Assembly (NCBI GenBank): GCA_026002025.1
Contig: BOAU01000114.1
Span: 1-5,057 of the forward strand
DNA from: Spirochaetia bacterium
GTDB taxonomy: Bacteria; Spirochaetota; Spirochaetia; Treponematales; Breznakiellaceae
Length of the DNA: 5,057 nt
Direction of reading: 5' to 3'
The notes under the pieces were generated by a model. That model made no database searches. It worked only from the letters and a program-made list of their open reading frames with translations, and was not told the DNA's origin. Shown here in pieces: positions 5,051-5,057 of the stretch; the first letter of the stretch is position 1; each line of letters opens with the position of its first letter. A program made the translations under genes and the position numbers.

Positions 5051-5057
5051 TGCAAAA

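Overview
The window looks like a bacterial chromosome segment with two parts of very different base composition. Positions 1 to about 1963 are AT-rich and hold small, accessory-type genes. Positions about 1964 to 5057 are GC-richer, densely coding and metabolic. The metabolic genes (a FAD-dependent oxidoreductase and a family GH10 xylanase-like enzyme) suggest a plant-fibre-associated anaerobe. A gut treponeme-like spirochaete is my best guess, but no marker gene is present to prove it.

Left part, all genes on the minus strand. A small membrane protein starts at 199 and runs off the left edge. Next come an 86-bp mini-element with 15-bp inverted ends (262-347), one arm of a 21-bp inverted repeat (348-368) and a strong symmetric terminator (369-408). 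A two-gene operon follows: a DUF2442-like small protein (1574-1834), then a PD-(D/E)XK protein related to the N-terminal domain of type I restriction HsdR (423-1565). The second arm of the 21-bp inverted repeat lies at 1925-1945. The nuclease operon is therefore enclosed in a unit of about 1.6 kb bounded by near-perfect inverted repeats, with no transposase inside it.

Junction. Seven bases after the oxidoreductase stop codon, a second minus-strand gene begins with the typical N-terminus of an NADPH-dependent FMN reductase (MDKVKIGVLVGSL). It loses its reading frame after 13 codons, exactly where the DNA turns AT-rich. The island therefore appears to have broken into a flavin-enzyme operon.

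Right part. The oxidoreductase (2010-3341, minus) and the GH10 enzyme (3536-5044, plus) are divergent, separated by about 194 bp. The oxidoreductase leader can form two mutually exclusive hairpins, one of which would cover its ribosome binding site. The GH10 gene has a near-consensus sigma-70 promoter whose -10 box lies almost on top of the start codon. No RNA genes, CRISPR arrays or complete insertion sequences were seen.
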